Numbered from the stretch's first letter, positions 42,093 to 51,577 are shown. The stretch is DNA of 64,000 nt from Actinomycetota bacterium (GCA_026392355.1 JAPLCF010000029.1:1-64000), one strand, 5' to 3'. Numbers and translations are program-made. Notes: generated by a model not told the origin, from the letters alone.

Positions 42093-43607
42093 ATGACCGA
42101 ATCCGCCGAGCCCGAAGACAACCCGTTCGCCGCCGACGTGCCAGGCGTCGAGGTGCAGCCCGCGACGTATGTCCTGTTCGGCGCTTCGGGCGACCTCGCA
42201 GCGAAGAAACTGCTGCCGGCCGTCTACAACCTGTACGCCGAAGGGCGTCTGCCCGAACGGTTCCGTCTACTCGGCGTCGGCTCGCGGATGCCAGAGCACA
42301 ACTTCCGGGATCACATGATCAACGCAGTGCGTCAGCACTCCCGGACCATCGTGGACGAGCAGGTGCTCAATGCGCTACTCGAACGCGTCGACTACATCCA
42401 AGGTGACTTCACCAAGCCGGCGCTGTTCACGAAGCTGAAGGAGAAGTTGGCCGCGGGTGACAAGGCCATCGGCGGCCCCACTCGCCGTCTCTTCTACCTT
42501 GCCGTCGCCCCACGCTTCTTCGGTCCGATTGCACAGTCGCTCCACGACGTCGGGCTTGCGCGCGGCGCCGATCCTGAGTCGGTCCTGATGATCGAGAAGC
42601 CGTTTGGCCACGATCTGCACTCGGCGATCGCGCTGAATGAGGAAGTGACAGCCGCCTTCGACGAGTCGCACATCCTGCGCCTCGACCACTACCTCGGCAA
42701 AGAGACGGTGCAGAACCTGCTCGTCTTCCGCTTCGCCAACGGCATCTTCGAGCCGCTCTGGAACCGCCGCTACATCGACCACGTCCAGATCACGGCGGCC
42801 GAGGATCTCGGCACCGGCGGACGTGCCGGCTACTACGACCAGTCGGGCGCGATCCGCGATGTCATCCAGAACCACGTGATGCAGCTGGTCGCCCTGACGG
42901 CCATGGAGCCGCCCGCTGTCTTCGACGCTGATTCGATTCGCGACGAGAAGGAGCGCGCGCTCAAGTCGATTCGTTGCGTGGCTTCCGCCCGCGGCCAGTA
43001 CACGGCGGGCAACGTCGATGGTGGTCCGGTGCCCGGATATCTCGAGGAGGACGGCGTGCCGCCGACCTCGACGACCGATACGTTCGCCGCACTCAAGCTT
43101 GAGGTCAATAACTGGCGCTGGGCGGGCACCCCGTTCTACATCCGGGCTGGCAAGCGTATGCCGCGACGCTCGACGGAGATCACGATCGCCTTCCGCCCTG
43201 TGCCGCACAAGCCGTTCTCGGATCCGCGCGTTGCGCAGAGCATCCGCCCGAACCTGCTGACGCTCTCGATCCAGCCGAACGAGGGCGCATCGCTCCGCAT
43301 CGAGGCCAAGGCCCCTGGTGCCGAGACCGAGCTGCGCCCCGTCCGGATGGACTTTCTCTACGGCGAGACGTTCACACGCGACACGCCCGAGGCCTATGAA
43401 CGGCTGATTCTCGACGCGCTCCGCGGTGACGCCACGCTGTTTACCCGCGCGGACGAGGTCGAGCAGGCCTGGCGGATCGTCGACCCGGTGATCGACGCGT
43501 GGACCAAGAACGAGGTGCCGCTTGAGCCGTACGTCGCCGGCACGCCCGGCCCGACGTCCGCCGACGACTTGATCCGCGCCGATGGCCGTAAGTGGCGGCG
43601 GCTATGA
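42093..43607 (+). CDS. zwf: Glucose-6-phosphate 1-dehydrogenase
   Basis: 504 residues from the ATG at 42093, with AGGAGG at 42076-42081. Catalyses NADP-dependent oxidation of glucose-6-phosphate, the entry to the oxidative pentose phosphate pathway. Motifs: coenzyme loop LFGASGDLAAKKLLPA, IEKPFGHDLHSA, catalytic RLDHYLGKETVQN and the substrate-region RWAGTPFYIRAGKRMP. First gene of zwf-opcA-glk-cupin, linked by ATGA overlaps. Divergent from the Cox-type genes. Confidence 0.97.
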   Translation: MTESAEPEDNPFAADVPGVEVQPATYVLFGASGDLAAKKLLPAVYNLYAEGRLPERFRLLGVGSRMPEHNFRDHMINAVRQHSRTIVDEQVLNALLERVDYIQGDFTKPALFTKLKEKLAAGDKAIGGPTRRLFYLAVAPRFFGPIAQSLHDVGLARGADPESVLMIEKPFGHDLHSAIALNEEVTAAFDESHILRLDHYLGKETVQNLLVFRFANGIFEPLWNRRYIDHVQITAAEDLGTGGRAGYYDQSGAIRDVIQNHVMQLVALTAMEPPAVFDADSIRDEKERALKSIRCVASARGQYTAGNVDGGPVPGYLEEDGVPPTSTTDTFAALKLEVNNWRWAGTPFYIRAGKRMPRRSTEITIAFRPVPHKPFSDPRVAQSIRPNLLTLSIQPNEGASLRIEAKAPGAETELRPVRMDFLYGETFTRDTPEAYERLILDALRGDATLFTRADEVEQAWRIVDPVIDAWTKNEVPLEPYVAGTPGPTSADDLIRADGRKWRRL

Positions 43608-44539
43608 AACGCGTCGCCACCGCTATCAAGGAACTCGAGGGAACAGGTCTCCACTGGCACGCGGAGGGCACGTCGACTGACGTCGTCGCTGATTCTCTCG
43701 CCAAACTCCTGCGCGAAGCTGAGCACCTTGGCGGGGATCACGTCTCGCTGCGCACGATGAACCTGATCGTGGCGCCCGACCCGCACAAGGACAACGGGCA
43801 CAGCGCGTCGATGCACGAGACGGCGCTGCACCCGGCCCGCATGATTCGCCTGGTCGAGCACAAGCCCGATCGTCTCGATGCCGATATTCGCGTGCGTCTC
43901 ATCGAGCTGGGCGATGCGGGCATGAATGTCGTCGTCGAGGACATCACGATCACCGCCAATCGTTCCCGCTTGGACCACGCCACGTCGCTGCTGGCGCCAC
44001 TGCTCGCGCGTGGGCTGCCGACCGTTGCCTGGCTGCCAGGATATGACCACGGTCGCATCGAGGATGAGCTTTCGGTGACCGCACACGTGACGGTGTTCGA
44101 TAGCGATCGCGACCCAGACCCAGCACGCGCGATCGCGTTCGCGCATCACACCGCGCTCGCGCATCCGTCGCGCGACCTCGCGTGGTTGCGCACGCTCAAT
44201 TGGCGCCGCCGCATCAGCGCTGCGTTCTCGTCCGAGCACGCGCAGGGTACGCTCGCGTTCGCACCCTCGGGCGACGTGGTCGGCAACGTCGACTCGCCTG
44301 CCGCGATGCTGCTCGCCGCTTGGATTGCCGTGCGTGCCGACGTCAACGTCACGTTGCGTCCCGGTACCGGCACCGAGGTCGTGGAGGCGGTCACCGTCGC
44401 TGGCATCGCGATTCCCCCTGGGAGCGGGGCTGCCTGCAGCGTCGGCATGCTCGGAGAGGCGCTCGACACCGTCTATTCGGCACCGCTCGGCTACGAGGAC
44501 GCGCTCCAGTCGCTCGATCGTGTCGCGATTGTCGGATGA
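43604..44539 (+). CDS. opcA: OpcA-family glucose-6-phosphate dehydrogenase assembly/activator protein
   Basis: 311 residues overlapping zwf by ATGA. Segments RTMNLIVAPDPHKD, HPARMIRLVEHKPDR, ADIRVRLIELGDAGMNVVVEDITI and LARGLPTVAWLPGYD fit the OpcA/glucose-6-phosphate dehydrogenase subunit family. The family is typical of Actinobacteria and Cyanobacteria and promotes assembly and redox control of Zwf. No conserved catalytic residues are expected. The position directly after zwf is diagnostic. Confidence 0.92.
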   Translation: MKRVATAIKELEGTGLHWHAEGTSTDVVADSLAKLLREAEHLGGDHVSLRTMNLIVAPDPHKDNGHSASMHETALHPARMIRLVEHKPDRLDADIRVRLIELGDAGMNVVVEDITITANRSRLDHATSLLAPLLARGLPTVAWLPGYDHGRIEDELSVTAHVTVFDSDRDPDPARAIAFAHHTALAHPSRDLAWLRTLNWRRRISAAFSSEHAQGTLAFAPSGDVVGNVDSPAAMLLAAWIAVRADVNVTLRPGTGTEVVEAVTVAGIAIPPGSGAACSVGMLGEALDTVYSAPLGYEDALQSLDRVAIVG

Positions 44540-45540
44540 GTCAACCGGCTGTTCTGGCAGGCGACATCGGGGGAACACACGCGCGCTTCGCGCGTGTCGT
44601 CCCCGGCACGGGGCCCGTCGTCCTCGAGCAGGAACAGACCTACGACGTCCCTGGATCGGCATCGCTCGAAGCGTTGGTACGGCAGTACCTCGCCGATCAC
44701 CCCGGCCCGGTCGCGGCGGCCGCCATCGGCATCGCGGCCCCAATCGTGGGGGGCAAGGCGAACCCCATCAACCTACCGTGGGCCGTTGACGAGGCCGAGG
44801 TGCAAGCGGCGATCGGTGGCGGCTCGGCCAGTCTCCTGAACGACCTCCTCGCGAACGCGTGGGGCATCGGGGAACTCGGGCCCGAACAGTTCGAGGAGCT
44901 CCAGCCCGATCGCATCGGTCTAGGCGGTAATCGCGCGGTGTGCTCGGCTGGCACAGGGCTCGGGATCGCGGGCATGGTTGCGATCGGCGACAGCTGGCAC
45001 CCGTTTTCGAGCGAAGGCGGCCACATCGACTACGGCCCGCGCGATGCGGACGAGGATGCGCTGCTGGTCTGGCTGCGCGCGCACCAACCCGACTGGGAAC
45101 ACGTCAGCGCCGAACGGATCGTGTCTGGCCCCGGTATCCACGCTATCTGGACGTTCCTCACGGCCACCGGTCGAGCAACCGCGACGTCGAACCTGCTCGC
45201 GGCGATGGAGGCGGGCGACCCAAGCGCCGCGATCTCGCACGCCGCCCTTGCCGATACCGACAAGAGCGCAGTCCTCACGCTGGAGTACTTCGCCCGCGCC
45301 TACGGTGCGCAGGCGGGGAACCTCGCGCTCGTGTTGCTGTCGACCGGTGGGATGTACATCGGCGGCGGTATCGCACCGCGCATCCTGCCGATCCTGCGCC
45401 GTGGCGGCTTTCTCGATGCCTTTCAAGCAAAGGGCCGCTACGACGGTCTCCTCGAGCAGATGGCCGTGCGTGTGATCCTTGACGACCAGTGTGCTTTGCG
45501 CGGCGCAGCGCGGTACGCGATCACCTCGCTCGACGACTGA
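44536..45540 (+). CDS. glk: Glucokinase (hexokinase-fold, Glk family)
   Basis: 334 residues from the ATG at 44536, which overlaps the opcA stop. Phosphate-1 motif AGDIGGTHARFARV, IGIAAPIVGGKANPINLPWAV, LLNDLLANAWG with the catalytic aspartate, adenosine loop SAGTGLGIAG and EGGHIDYGPRD mark the E. coli-type Glk family rather than the ROK type (no CXCGXXGC zinc motif). It makes glucose-6-phosphate for Zwf, matching its place in the operon. Confidence 0.94.
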   Translation: MSQPAVLAGDIGGTHARFARVVPGTGPVVLEQEQTYDVPGSASLEALVRQYLADHPGPVAAAAIGIAAPIVGGKANPINLPWAVDEAEVQAAIGGGSASLLNDLLANAWGIGELGPEQFEELQPDRIGLGGNRAVCSAGTGLGIAGMVAIGDSWHPFSSEGGHIDYGPRDADEDALLVWLRAHQPDWEHVSAERIVSGPGIHAIWTFLTATGRATATSNLLAAMEAGDPSAAISHAALADTDKSAVLTLEYFARAYGAQAGNLALVLLSTGGMYIGGGIAPRILPILRRGGFLDAFQAKGRYDGLLEQMAVRVILDDQCALRGAARYAITSLDD

Positions 45541-45542
45541 CG

Positions 45543-45899
45543 ATGGAGATCCGTAACCGTGATCGCGACGCCGCGCCGTTCACCACGGCCGACGGCTCCA
45601 CGATTCGCGAACTGATTCACCCCAACGACACGGGCGCTCGCAATCAGAGCCTCGCGGAGGCATCGCTTGCGGCGGGTGCAGCCACCGAGCGCCACTTCCA
45701 CCGCGCGTCCGAGGAGCTGTATCTGATGCTCGAGGGCACCGCCGTGATGGAAATTGATGGCGAAGTCCGCGACGTCGGCCCGCAGGACGCAATCCTGATT
45801 CCGCCGGGTGCGTGGCACCAGTTGCGTGCCACGACTGACGTGCGGCTGCTCTGCTGCTGCGCGCCGCCCTATCAGCACGAGGACACGTTCTTCGCCTAA
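45543..45899 (+). CDS. Small cupin-domain protein
   Basis: 118 residues starting two bases after the glk stop. A classical cupin 1 motif, [19 protein letters not shown], gives H-x-H...E metal ligands. The second motif, [18 protein letters not shown], gives the fourth histidine. The metal site therefore looks complete. Small cupins of this kind include sugar-phosphate isomerases and mannose-6-phosphate-isomerase-like proteins. Its position between glk and fba suggests a role in sugar phosphate metabolism, but that is inference. Confidence 0.82.
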   Translation: MEIRNRDRDAAPFTTADGSTIRELIHPNDTGARNQSLAEASLAAGAATERHFHRASEELYLMLEGTAVMEIDGEVRDVGPQDAILIPPGAWHQLRATTDVRLLCCCAPPYQHEDTFFA

Positions 45900-45984
45900 C
45901 GCTGGCGACCGTGTTCTGCGGAGAAGCGCCCGCGCCAGTGGGGCCGACGCGGTATCGTTTTCGCATCTCAACGGAGGAACAACC

Positions 45985-47058
45985 GTGGCAGCAACGGGCA
46001 TCGATGGAATCAGCGAGATCCTCGGCGATAAGGCCGACTATCTCCTCGGACACACCTGCACGACGATCGACAAGGGTCGCCTGCATCTGCCGGGCAACGA
46101 CTTCGTCGATCGCGTGGTGCGCGAGAGCGATCGCCCGAACCCCGTCCTGAAGAGCCTGCAGGCCATGTACAACCATGGCCGTCTTGCCGGCACGGGCTAC
46201 CTGTCGATCCTGCCGGTCGACCAGGGCATCGAGCATTCGGCGGGTGCCTCCTTCGCGAAGAATCCTGACTACTTCGATCCGGCCAACATCGTCGAGCTGG
46301 CGATCGAGGGTGGCTGCAACGCCGTCGCCTCGACCCTCGGCGTGCTCGGCTCCGTGTCGCGCAAGTACGCGCACCGCATCCCGTTCATGCTCAAGCTCAA
46401 CCACAACGAGTTCCTGAGCTACCCGAACGGCTACGACCAGATCATGTTCGCCTCGATCCAGCAGGCGTACGAGATGGGCGCCACGTCCGTCGGCGCGACG
46501 ATCTACTTCGGCTCCGAGGAGTCGAAGCGGCAGATCATGGAGGTCTCTGATGCCTTCCAGGCCGCGCACGAGCTCGGCATGGCGACGGTTCTCTGGTGCT
46601 ACCTCCGCAACTCGGCGTTCTCGCCCAAGGATGGCGGCCCCGATTACCACACGGCCGCCGACCTGACGAGCCAGGCCAACCATCTCGGCGTCACGATCCA
46701 GGCCGACATCATCAAGCAGAAGGCGCCGGAGACGGCAGCCCCCGGCTTCCTCGACATCAACTTCGGCAAGACCGACAAGCGTGTCTACGAGAACCTGATG
46801 ACGGATCACCCGATCGACATGACCCGCTACCAGGTTGCTGGTTGCTACATGGGTCGCTCCGGCCTGATCAATTCGGGCGGCGCGTCGGGCGACAACGACC
46901 TGCACGACGCGGTCTACACCGCCGTCGTCAACAAGCGCGCAGGCGGCATGGGCATGATCTCGGGCCGCAAGGCGTTCCAGCGTCCGCGCAACGAGGGCAT
47001 CGCGCTCCTCAACGCGATCCAGGACGTCTACCTCTGCGACGACGTCACGATCGCCTAG
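45985..47058 (+). CDS. fbaB: Class I fructose-bisphosphate aldolase (FbaB/DhnA type)
   Basis: 357 residues from a GTG at 45985 with GGAGG at 45973-45977. Motifs: [19 protein letters not shown], the Schiff-base lysine in [24 protein letters not shown], and [15 protein letters not shown] (phosphate site). It interconverts fructose-1,6-bisphosphate with the two triose phosphates through a lysine imine, without metal. It continues the sugar-metabolism run after an 85-base gap. Its stop codon is followed after one base by a giant hairpin (47060). Confidence 0.94.
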   Translation: MAATGIDGISEILGDKADYLLGHTCTTIDKGRLHLPGNDFVDRVVRESDRPNPVLKSLQAMYNHGRLAGTGYLSILPVDQGIEHSAGASFAKNPDYFDPANIVELAIEGGCNAVASTLGVLGSVSRKYAHRIPFMLKLNHNEFLSYPNGYDQIMFASIQQAYEMGATSVGATIYFGSEESKRQIMEVSDAFQAAHELGMATVLWCYLRNSAFSPKDGGPDYHTAADLTSQANHLGVTIQADIIKQKAPETAAPGFLDINFGKTDKRVYENLMTDHPIDMTRYQVAGCYMGRSGLINSGGASGDNDLHDAVYTAVVNKRAGGMGMISGRKAFQRPRNEGIALLNAIQDVYLCDDVTIA

Positions 47059-47059
47059 A

Positions 47060-47123
47060 CGACGTGATGTCCGCGAGGTGGCTCGGTCGGAAGCGACCGA
47101 TTCACCTCGCGGACATCACGTCG
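47060..47123. repeat. Long palindromic hairpin, family 2, first copy
   Basis: A 64-bp inverted repeat: 21-bp perfect outer arms (47060-47080 with 47103-47123), one wobble, one mismatch, then seven more pairs to a GAAG loop, making a stem of nearly 30 bp. It starts two bases after the fba stop. No T-run follows. It may terminate both convergent genes, but its homology to the next hairpin suggests a repeated element rather than a plain terminator. Confidence 0.8.
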
Positions 47124-47181
47124 CCGGGTATCGAGAGCCTCGGCAGCCGCAGCGTCTTCGCACGCGGGTGATCAACTTTGG

Positions 47182-47245
47182 CGACGGGATCACCTCGAGG
47201 TGAATCGGCCCATTCGGACCGAGCCACCTCGAGGTGTTCCCGTCG
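47182..47245. repeat. Long palindromic hairpin, family 2, second copy (inverted)
   Basis: 27-base arms (47182-47208 and 47219-47245) pair at 24 of 27 positions around a 10-base centre and contain the palindrome CACCTCGAGGTG in each arm. Its inner 34 bases match the reverse complement of the hairpin at 47060-47123, including the same asymmetric AA/GC mismatch. The two are therefore inverted copies of one repeat. It ends three bases before the POT transporter's stop codon (47249). Confidence 0.8.
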
Positions 47246-47248
47246 TCA

Positions 47249-48718
47249 TCAGTCCGGCACAAGCCGGCCGAGTGGCTTGGCAATCGCGAGCACCACGATC
47301 GCAGCCACCAGCGCGATCACGCCAAGCAGCCCGAAGAACGCCTGCTGGCCGAGTTCGTCGTAGTAGACGGCGATTCGGCCCCCGATCGCGTCGCCCACGC
47401 TGGTCGCGAGGAACCACACGCCGAGCGTCTGCGAGACCCGATCCGGTGGTGAGAGTCGGGTCGCTGCGGCCATGCCGACCGGGCTCAGCATCAACTCGCC
47501 GACCGTCTGAATGGCGAACACCGCCACCAGCCAGAGCGCAGCGACCTTGCCGTCGATGGCCGCGTGCGCCGCAAACACCATCACCAGCATCGACACGGCG
47601 ACGAGGAAGAGCCCGCCGCAGAACTTGTACGGCGTGCCCGGCTGCTTGCCGCGCGCGCCGAGTGCCGTCCAGATGACCGCCATCACCGGTGCGAGCGCGA
47701 TGATCAGCAGCGGGTTGACGGACTGGAACCAGCTCGAGGGGAACGCCCAACCGAACAGCGTGTTGTTCGTGTCCTCCTGGGCGAAGATCGCAACTGTCGA
47801 TCCGGCCTGGTCGTAGACGAGCCAGAACACGGCGGCCGCGACGAAGAGCACGAGCAGGACCAGCACCTTGTTGCGGCTCTCGGTGTTGCCTCGCTCGGCG
47901 CGCAGCGTCCGGGCAAACCAGGCAATCGGGATCAGCACAATCACGATCGTGATCAGCAACTCGATTGCCTCAGAGGACAGGTGCAGGAAGCGCAGGTCGA
48001 CAATGACGAGCGCGACGGCTGCCGCGGCCGCGATGATCACGCCAATGCCGAAGCGGCGCCGCTCGGCACCCACGAGCGGGTTCTCTGGCTTCGCCCCGAT
48101 CGGGCCGAGCCCGCGGATACCGATGGCGTACTGCACGAGCGCGATGAGCATGCCGAGCGCGGCAACGCCAAACCCGAGCTCCCAGGACACCTGCTGCCCG
48201 AGATACCCGCAGACGAGCGGCGCCAGAAAGGCACCAAGATTGATGCCCATGTAGTAGATCGAGAAGCCGGCATCTCGAAGATCGGGCTTATAGGTGTAGA
48301 TCCCACCGACCATGGCAGTCATGTTCGGCTTCAACAGCCCCGTGCCCACGATGATCAGAGCTAGCGCCGGAAACAGACCTGCCCCACCAAAGATGGCGAG
48401 CACGATGTGCCCACCGGCGATGATCGCGCCGCCCACGAAGACGGTGCGCCGTGCGCCCAGCAAGCGGTCGCCGATCCAGCCGCCAGGCAGAGGCGTCAGG
48501 TAGACGAGCGCGACGTAGATCGCGTAGATGCCGGCGGCCTTCGGTGCGCTGAACCCCATGCCGCCGTCGCTCGTCGGCGTGATCATGAAGAGCACGAGGA
48601 GTGCGCGCATCCCGTAGTACGAGAACCGCTCCCACATCTCCGTCATGAACAACGTGGCGAGAGCGCGCGGCTGACCGACGAGCGTGCGGTCAAACGGGTT
48701 GTACGGAATCGCGCTCAT
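47249..48718 (-). CDS. POT/PTR-family proton-coupled oligopeptide transporter
   Basis: 489 residues, 14 predicted helices. Family signatures: EMWERFSYYGMRALLVL (the E-x-x-E-R-F-x-Y-Y motif of helix 1, here with M-x-E-R), GGWIGDRLLGARR between helices 2 and 3, and IYYMGINLGAFLAPLVCG (PTR2 signature F-Y--IN-G). It takes up di- and tripeptides with protons. It is co-transcribed with the small lipoprotein gene just upstream (TGATG junction). Substrate range cannot be told from sequence. Confidence 0.92.
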   Translation of the reverse strand: MSAIPYNPFDRTLVGQPRALATLFMTEMWERFSYYGMRALLVLFMITPTSDGGMGFSAPKAAGIYAIYVALVYLTPLPGGWIGDRLLGARRTVFVGGAIIAGGHIVLAIFGGAGLFPALALIIVGTGLLKPNMTAMVGGIYTYKPDLRDAGFSIYYMGINLGAFLAPLVCGYLGQQVSWELGFGVAALGMLIALVQYAIGIRGLGPIGAKPENPLVGAERRRFGIGVIIAAAAAVALVIVDLRFLHLSSEAIELLITIVIVLIPIAWFARTLRAERGNTESRNKVLVLLVLFVAAAVFWLVYDQAGSTVAIFAQEDTNNTLFGWAFPSSWFQSVNPLLIIALAPVMAVIWTALGARGKQPGTPYKFCGGLFLVAVSMLVMVFAAHAAIDGKVAALWLVAVFAIQTVGELMLSPVGMAAATRLSPPDRVSQTLGVWFLATSVGDAIGGRIAVYYDELGQQAFFGLLGVIALVAAIVVLAIAKPLGRLVPD

Positions 48719-49089
48719 CAGAGACAGCCCTTCAGATCGTTCGCAGCCGAAAGGTCACCCAACGGGTTCGTGGCGGTGCCCGCGCCGAGCACGACAACGC
48801 GGCGCGCGTCGGCCGTCCAGCAGCCGTCTGCACCCACGGTGACGGCGAAGCGAACCTGCACGACGGTGTTGCCCACACCGAGCGACGCCAGACAGTCGAG
48901 CGTTGGTTCCTCGCCGGTACACGCAACCGCGCGCAGCTCCACGAGCGGCGCCCGTTCGTCGATCACGGTCTTGATCGACGTCGACAGCGATTGCTCGACC
49001 CGCGCGTTCGCTCCGTCGCCATACGAACCGCATGCGGTGACACCCAGCGCTGCCAGCACGACGACCACGATGAGGGGCGCAAGGCGCAT
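48718..49089 (-). CDS. Small putative lipoprotein
   Basis: 123 residues. The signal peptide LIVVVVLAALGVTACGS ends in a lipobox (V-T-A-C), so Cys20 would be lipidated and the protein anchored on the outer membrane face. The mature part is unassigned. Three further cysteines (VACTGE, LDCLAS, DGCWT) could form disulfides. The region GNTVVQVRFAVTVGADGCW suggests a small beta-sandwich. It lies upstream of, and one base into, the POT gene, hinting at a joint role in peptide uptake (inference). Confidence 0.7.
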   Translation of the reverse strand: MRLAPLIVVVVLAALGVTACGSYGDGANARVEQSLSTSIKTVIDERAPLVELRAVACTGEEPTLDCLASLGVGNTVVQVRFAVTVGADGCWTADARRVVVLGAGTATNPLGDLSAANDLKGCL

Positions 49090-49173
49090 TGCGCGAGAAT
49101 ACCCCGTTCGGACCGGTGAACTCCCGCGAAACGCACGCTAGGATGCGTCGGCACGCGACGACGAGGATCACCG

Positions 49174-49953
49174 ATGGCCGACAACGCAAAGACCCCGCCC
49201 CCGCCGAAGAAGGCGCCGCAGAAGAATGCTGGCGGCTCCAAGCGCAGCCTCTGGACGATCATCATCGTCGCTGGCATTGCGGCTGTCATCGTCGCTGGCG
49301 GCCTCATCTACCTGTCGCAGCGCAGCGGAGACACGAGCTCCAGCGAGTCGAGTGCGGCCGACGTCGAGGCCGGCAAGCTGAAGGACGTCAAGCAGGTCAC
49401 CGAGTTCTTCGCTGGTGTGCCCCAGAACGGCAACACGCTTGGCGATCCGGCGGCCCCCGTGACGATCACCGAGTTCGCCGACCTGCGCTGTCCGGTCTGC
49501 AAGACCTTCGCGCTCGAGACGGCGAACCAGATGGTCGGAACGTTCGTGAAGCCCGGCAAGGCCAAGTACGTCTACCGCCTCTGGCCGATCCTCGGTCCCG
49601 ACTCTGTCAGCGCCACGCAGTGCGCGATCGCGGCCCAGCAGCAGAACAAGCTGTTCGAGTACCAGGACCTCTGGTACTACAACCAGCAGGACGAGGCGAT
49701 CGAGTACGCCACGCCGGCGTACTGCGACGGCATCGCCAAGGCACTGGGCCTCGACATGGCGCAATTCCAGCAGGATCGGCAGGACGAGGCCCTCTGGACC
49801 CCTGAGGTGCAGGAGGTGCAGGTGATTGCCGCGCAGGAGGGATTCGGCGGCACGCCGTCCTTCATCGTCGAGGGCCCGAACGGCACGAAGGTGCTGACCG
49901 GGTCGCTGCCTGACATCGCTGCGATCACAGACGCCGTCAAGTCGGTGCAGTAG
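49174..49953 (+). CDS. Membrane-anchored DsbA-like thioredoxin-fold protein
   Basis: 259 residues from the ATG at 49174. A proline/lysine-rich cytoplasmic start, one helix (LWTIIIVAGIAAVIVAGGLIYL) and an extracytoplasmic thioredoxin_4 domain: VTITEFADLRCPVCKTFA (CPVC redox pair), LGPDSVSATQCAIAAQQQNKLFEYQDLWY and the cis-proline loop EGFGGTPSFIVEG. Likely catalyses disulfide formation in exported proteins. It is followed after 4 bases by xseA and may share its transcript, though the functions are unrelated. Confidence 0.88.
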   Translation: MADNAKTPPPPKKAPQKNAGGSKRSLWTIIIVAGIAAVIVAGGLIYLSQRSGDTSSSESSAADVEAGKLKDVKQVTEFFAGVPQNGNTLGDPAAPVTITEFADLRCPVCKTFALETANQMVGTFVKPGKAKYVYRLWPILGPDSVSATQCAIAAQQQNKLFEYQDLWYYNQQDEAIEYATPAYCDGIAKALGLDMAQFQQDRQDEALWTPEVQEVQVIAAQEGFGGTPSFIVEGPNGTKVLTGSLPDIAAITDAVKSVQ

Positions 49954-49957
49954 CCGG

Positions 49958-51307
49958 GTGGAGTCCCGCCCCGCCGAGACGGTTGCGGAGTCGCCTAGCG
50001 CGCTCTGGCGCCGCATCGGCGGTGCGCTCGGCTCGCTCGGCGGCGGGATCATCGAAGGCGAGGTACAGCAGGTCACGGTCGCGTCGTCGGGCCACCTGTA
50101 CTTCACGCTGAGCGATGGCGAGGCAACGATCCGCTGCATCATGTGGCGCTCGGCCGCGGCCACCCTGACCGACCCGCCCGTGCAGGGGCGGCTGATCCAG
50201 GCGCGCTACACGAAGATCGATCACTACGCCAAGAGCGGCACGGTGTCGCTGATCTGTAGCGCCATTCGGTCGGCCGGCGAGGGCGAGTTGCTCCAGCGCG
50301 TCCTCGATGTGCGCGACCGGCTGCGCGCGGAGGGATTGACGGAGCCCGAGGCGAAGCTGTCTCTGTCCCGCTTCCCTCGCCGCGTCGGTCTCGTGACCGG
50401 CCGCGACTCCGATGCCGAGGCCGACGTGATCCGCGCGCTGCGCGACCGCTTCCCCCCGACCCGCATCACCGTGTGCCATTCCCTCGTACAAGGCGTTGGT
50501 GCCGTCAACGATCTGATTGAGGCGCTCGCCACCGTTGCGGCGGTCCCCGACGTTGACGTGATCATTCTCGCGCGTGGCGGCGGCAGCGTCGAGGATCTCC
50601 TGCCGTTCTCCGACGAGGCTCTGTGTCGGGCGATCTCAGCGCTCGGCACGCCCGTGATCACCTCGATTGGCCACACCCGCCAACGACCCAACTGCGACGA
50701 GGTTGCGAGCGCGGCGGCCGAAGTGCCGGCTCGGGCCGCCGAGCACGCCGTACCCAGCGCAGCCGAGCTGCTCGCGCTCGTCGATCGAATGGCAAGCGAT
50801 GCCGGCGGCTACGCGGCCGCGAACGTCGGCGACGCCAGCGCCCGGGTCGAGCTTGCCGCCATGCGCCCGGCCGGTCAGGCCGCACTGGTTGCTCGCGCCA
50901 GTCGCATCGACCTCGCCCGCCAGTCCCTGCGTCATGCCGCGGAGCTGGCGACCGGTGCGGTGCGTGAGCGCGTCGCAGCTGGTGCCGTTGCGCTGCAACG
51001 TTCCCTCAGCGACCTTCCTCGCGCATCGTCGCTCGACGTCCCGCGCGAGCGTCTCGCCGCCGCCACGGCCGCAGTGCAACACGGACTCGCGCTGCGCACA
51101 GCCGCCCTGACCGCGGCGGAGGACCTGATCCGCGCGCGCGACTGGCGTGAGCGCGGCTTCGCCCTCGTGCACCTCCCCGACGGGACGCTGCTGCGCGATG
51201 GCACCGCGCTGTCGGCTGGCCAGACTGTGGCGATCCAGATGAAGGGCGCTACGCTCGACGCCACGATTGCTGCAATCCACCCCGATCCGACGGAGGGCGA
51301 CACGTGA
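49958..51307 (+). CDS. xseA: Exodeoxyribonuclease VII large subunit
   Basis: 449 residues from a GTG at 49958. An OB-fold N-terminal domain (GGIIEGEVQQVTVASSGHLYFTLSDGEATIRCIMW) is followed by the catalytic domain: FPRRVGLVTGRDSDAEADVI, ILARGGGSVEDLLPFSDEALCRAI and TPVITSIGHTRQRPNCDEVA. The family usually reads GHE-D at this site; here it is GHTRQRPNCDE, a small substitution/insertion next to the catalytic aspartate. A long helical segment and KGAT--A C-terminus follow. It trims single-stranded DNA with XseB, whose GTG overlaps this stop. Confidence 0.93.
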   Translation: MESRPAETVAESPSALWRRIGGALGSLGGGIIEGEVQQVTVASSGHLYFTLSDGEATIRCIMWRSAAATLTDPPVQGRLIQARYTKIDHYAKSGTVSLICSAIRSAGEGELLQRVLDVRDRLRAEGLTEPEAKLSLSRFPRRVGLVTGRDSDAEADVIRALRDRFPPTRITVCHSLVQGVGAVNDLIEALATVAAVPDVDVIILARGGGSVEDLLPFSDEALCRAISALGTPVITSIGHTRQRPNCDEVASAAAEVPARAAEHAVPSAAELLALVDRMASDAGGYAAANVGDASARVELAAMRPAGQAALVARASRIDLARQSLRHAAELATGAVRERVAAGAVALQRSLSDLPRASSLDVPRERLAAATAAVQHGLALRTAALTAAEDLIRARDWRERGFALVHLPDGTLLRDGTALSAGQTVAIQMKGATLDATIAAIHPDPTEGDT

Positions 51308-51540
51308 GTGAGCCGCAGAAGGTGTCGTTCGAGCACGGACTCGAGCGACTTGAGGAAATCGCCGCGAAGCTGGGAGAGGCCGAGCTGAGCGTTGAGGAAA
51401 CCATCGCGCTGCTGCGGGAGGGCAAGGGACTCGAGAAGGCCCTGCGCACCTATCTCGAGACAGCCGAGAAGGATCTGCAGGAGATCGAAAAGGGCAAAGG
51501 ACTCACGGAGTTCGTGATCGAACGCCCCGGCGATTCCTGA
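51304..51540 (+). CDS. xseB: Exodeoxyribonuclease VII small subunit
   Basis: 78 residues: VSFEHGLERLEEIAAKLGEAELSVEET, split by the family's helical hairpin, then ALLREGKGLEKALRTYLETAEKDL. Starts with GTG in a GTGA overlap with xseA, so both are made in a coupled way. Several XseB copies coat the XseA helices. Confidence 0.94.
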   Translation: MSEPQKVSFEHGLERLEEIAAKLGEAELSVEETIALLREGKGLEKALRTYLETAEKDLQEIEKGKGLTEFVIERPGDS

Positions 51541-51577
51541 CGGTCGCGCCGCGGGGCACACGTAAGGACCACCGCCC

